Below, one piece after another: positions 62,835-64,000 of a DNA stretch of 64,000 nucleotides; within the stretch, counting starts at the first letter, position 1; every line of letters starts with the position of its first letter. The notes under the pieces are model-generated. The model was not told the origin of the DNA and ran no database searches. It saw nothing but the letters and a program-made list of their open reading frames with translations. Source of the DNA: Candidatus Iainarchaeum sp. (GTDB taxonomy: Archaea; Iainarchaeota; Iainarchaeia; Iainarchaeales; SKW153); the NCBI GenBank assembly GCA_026414365.1, contig JAOAJD010000001.1, forward strand, positions 62,001 through 126,000, given 5' to 3'. Position numbers and translations under genes: made by a program.

Positions 62835-63144
62835 TCTTATCAACCTCAGAAGCCAAAATCTCGTGAATAGTTCTATATTTTTCAACCTCTGCCGGCCAAA
62901 CTATTAAAGCATTTCCTATACGTTTAGAAAATATTAGCTTTTTCTCATTAAGCTTTTTCAAATAATAAGAAAACTTAGAGGAGACTCTCCTTCTTTCATC
63001 CCTTGTTTTTGCAATTATGCCTAAATGTTCTGCTATCTCAACAGCACTTGTTGGCCAACATTCCAAAATACATTCCAAAATTTGCATTTCCCTAATTGAC
63101 AGATTATCTTCTTTTTTTATTGGCAAGCCAGATAGTCTTCTCAT
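62827..63144 (-). CDS. Winged-helix DNA-binding protein (MarR-like)
   Basis: The 105-residue product contains LSIREMQILECILECWPTSAVEIAEHLGI followed by RRVSSKFSYYLKKLNEKKLIFSKRIGNALIVW, a winged-helix of MarR-like type. It overlaps the second V4R gene by eight bases, forming a two-gene unit likely to couple ligand sensing to transcription. It is divergent from the PHP-domain gene. Confidence 0.7.
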   Translation of the reverse strand: MRRLSGLPIKKEDNLSIREMQILECILECWPTSAVEIAEHLGIIAKTRDERRRVSSKFSYYLKKLNEKKLIFSKRIGNALIVWPAEVEKYRTIHEILASEVDKNA

Positions 63145-63260
63145 TTTAATCTAAAAGATAGAATAATTCTATTATATTTAAATGTTACTATAGTAATATG
63201 ATTCATCCAAATTTTGGCATGACAAAAATAGGATAAAAAATTCAGTTTAAAAAGAGGGAA

Positions 63261-63270
63261 TATTTATAAA
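63261..63270 (+). promoter_or_regulatory. TATA box for the PHP gene
   Basis: TATTTATAAA, preceded by the purine-rich AAAGAGGGAA (BRE-like), lies 24-33 bases before ATG 63294. This suggests a leaderless transcript. Confidence 0.55.
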
Positions 63271-63293
63271 ACCAATATAATATTTATAGAAAT

Positions 63294-64000
63294 ATGGAAA
63301 ACTGCATACTGTCAATTGATATGCATACACATCTCTTAGAAAAAAAAGTGAAACCAAAAAAATATTGGGAGAGAGCCAAAAAAATAGGACTAAACGCTGT
63401 AGCTATATGCGAACATTCAGAAATGAACCCAAAGAAAGCATATGATGTTTTGAAAAAAGAGATGATCCCTGAAACACAATTGATTCCGGGTATGGAGGTA
63501 AAAACTGAGAAAGGCCACATTTTAGCATACTCAGAGGATGAAAATATTTATTCAATTAAAGAACTTGGGCAGAAAGAGATAAATTTTGAAGAATTATTTG
63601 ATGTTGCCAAAGAGAATAATTTGATACTAAGCATAGCACACCCATGGGGATTTGATTATGATAGTTTAGGTTTCTATTTTGACCAAGAAGAAATTGAAGA
63701 GTTAGTAAAAAGAGAATTTGTAGGGGTAGAAGCCTATAATGGGATGATTGGATATCTAGGAAATTTCATTTATGATTCAAGTTGGATAAAAAAGCCCATA
63801 AACTTTTTTGATTTTCTTGAAAAAAACAAGATTTTAAGTAAAATAGGTATGACAAAAATTACGGGTAAAATAACAAAGACAATTGACAAACAAAGATTAG
63901 AAGTATTAAAGAGAAATATAAAAGCCATCGAGTTAAGCAAATTATCAAAATTTGTTACTGCCGGTTCGGATGCACACACAGCTGATAGACTCGGTACAGG
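63294..64000 (+). CDS. Partial PHP-domain metal-dependent phosphoesterase
   Basis: The gene has no stop within the window, so it is missing from the ORF track. The frame stays open to the right edge. The product begins MENCILSIDMHTHL, with further metal-ligand motifs AICEHSEMNP, IPGMEVKTEKGH, SIAHPWGF and AGSDAHT, the order expected of PHP phosphoesterases. Such domains occur in histidinol phosphatase, trpH-type nucleases and polymerase proofreaders. The stand-alone form suggests a TrpH/YciV-like or related phosphoesterase. Only the C-terminal end is missing. Confidence 0.85.
   Translation, partial: MENCILSIDMHTHLLEKKVKPKKYWERAKKIGLNAVAICEHSEMNPKKAYDVLKKEMIPETQLIPGMEVKTEKGHILAYSEDENIYSIKELGQKEINFEELFDVAKENNLILSIAHPWGFDYDSLGFYFDQEEIEELVKREFVGVEAYNGMIGYLGNFIYDSSWIKKPINFFDFLEKNKILSKIGMTKITGKITKTIDKQRLEVLKRNIKAIELSKLSKFVTAGSDAHTADRLGT

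Noticed and set aside
63284-63979. Two minus-strand ORFs near the right edge
   Set aside because: They are shadows of the PHP-domain gene, which has clear metal-ligand motifs in the plus strand.
1-64000. CRISPR array, insertion sequence or prophage
   Set aside because: I saw no regularly spaced repeats, transposase signatures, inverted terminal repeats or phage structural genes.

Overview
This is a strongly A+T-rich, gene-dense archaeal window. The archaeal assignment rests on several independent signs: the chromatin protein Alba, an archaeal ATP-dependent DNA ligase, Nop5 with fibrillarin, NMD3, the archaeal Glu-tRNA(Gln) amidotransferase GatDE, archaeal/eukaryotic-type ProRS and GlyRS, the archaeal CoA pair pantoate kinase and phosphopantothenate synthetase, isoprenoid-lipid genes (UbiA prenyltransferase, geranylgeranyl reductase), tRNAs with introns at the canonical 37/38 site and no encoded CCA, and TATA boxes placed for leaderless transcription. 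Genes inside operons usually carry a GGTGAT- or GGAGG-type ribosome binding site. Several informational and metabolic genes look bacterial in type: an AspRS with the bacterial inserted domain and GatCAB, class II FBP aldolase with class I FBPase, and a RelA/SpoT-like synthetase domain. This mosaic would fit an uncultivated, possibly DPANN-type lineage, but the sequence alone does not settle the taxon. I see no CRISPR array, insertion sequence, prophage or rRNA.

Layout. 1-6.7 kb: two related membrane-anchored amidotransferase-fold-like proteins flanking a ZIP transporter, then Alba, a KH protein, a HIT hydrolase, an XTP pyrophosphatase, a CDF transporter, tRNA-Leu and a RelA/SpoT-like protein. 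6.7-14.5 kb: a HerA-type ATPase between two coiled-coil genes, then three large polytopic proteins of GT-C glycosyltransferase character. 14.5-17.1 kb: a same-strand block of tRNA-Pro, P5C reductase, ProRS and tRNA-Val. 17.2-23.5 kb: MscS channel, DNA ligase with two unknown membrane proteins, and the aldolase/FBPase pair. 23.7-30.3 kb: GatD, two flavin proteins, GatE, the NAD(P)HX repair enzyme and a mannose-6-phosphate isomerase-type cupin, then tRNA-Gln with a tiny zinc-finger-like gene behind it, and tRNA-Ile. 30.4-36.5 kb: the operon AspRS-GatC-GatA-inositol monophosphatase-GatB-YjbQ. 36.5-40.6 kb: a HhH DNA glycosylase, a CorA-like protein, a metallo-beta-lactamase protein and a coiled-coil protein. 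40.6-45.8 kb: lysine biosynthesis as two divergent units, dapA-dapB and dapL-dapF-lysA. 45.8-48.4 kb: surface and membrane proteins, a lumazine-synthase-like protein and tRNA-Thr. 48.4-53.9 kb: GlyRS, then Nop5, fibrillarin, pantoate kinase, phosphopantothenate synthetase, a dolichol-kinase-like protein and tRNA-Arg. 53.9-60.3 kb: an HTH regulator, then a seven-gene minus-strand run (KaiC-like ATPase, V4R protein, UbiA, geranylgeranyl reductase, two membrane proteins, NMD3). 60.4-64 kb: a beta-CASP ribonuclease, two winged-helix proteins, a second V4R protein and a PHP-domain gene cut by the window edge.

How the genes work together. Translation dominates: the window encodes both indirect aminoacylation routes (GatDE for Gln-tRNA, AspRS with GatCAB for Asn-tRNA), three synthetases, seven tRNAs, ribosome export/assembly and box C/D RNP factors. 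Gluconeogenesis, diaminopimelate-route lysine synthesis, CoA synthesis and membrane lipid synthesis are each represented by adjacent genes. The points most worth a second look are the archaeal RelA/SpoT-like protein, a Nop5 that lacks its fibrillarin-binding N-terminal domain while sitting next to fibrillarin, the apparently bacterial AspRS-GatCAB operon, the all-proline cluster, a CorA-like protein without the GMN motif, and the KaiC-V4R pair heading a lipid-synthesis operon.
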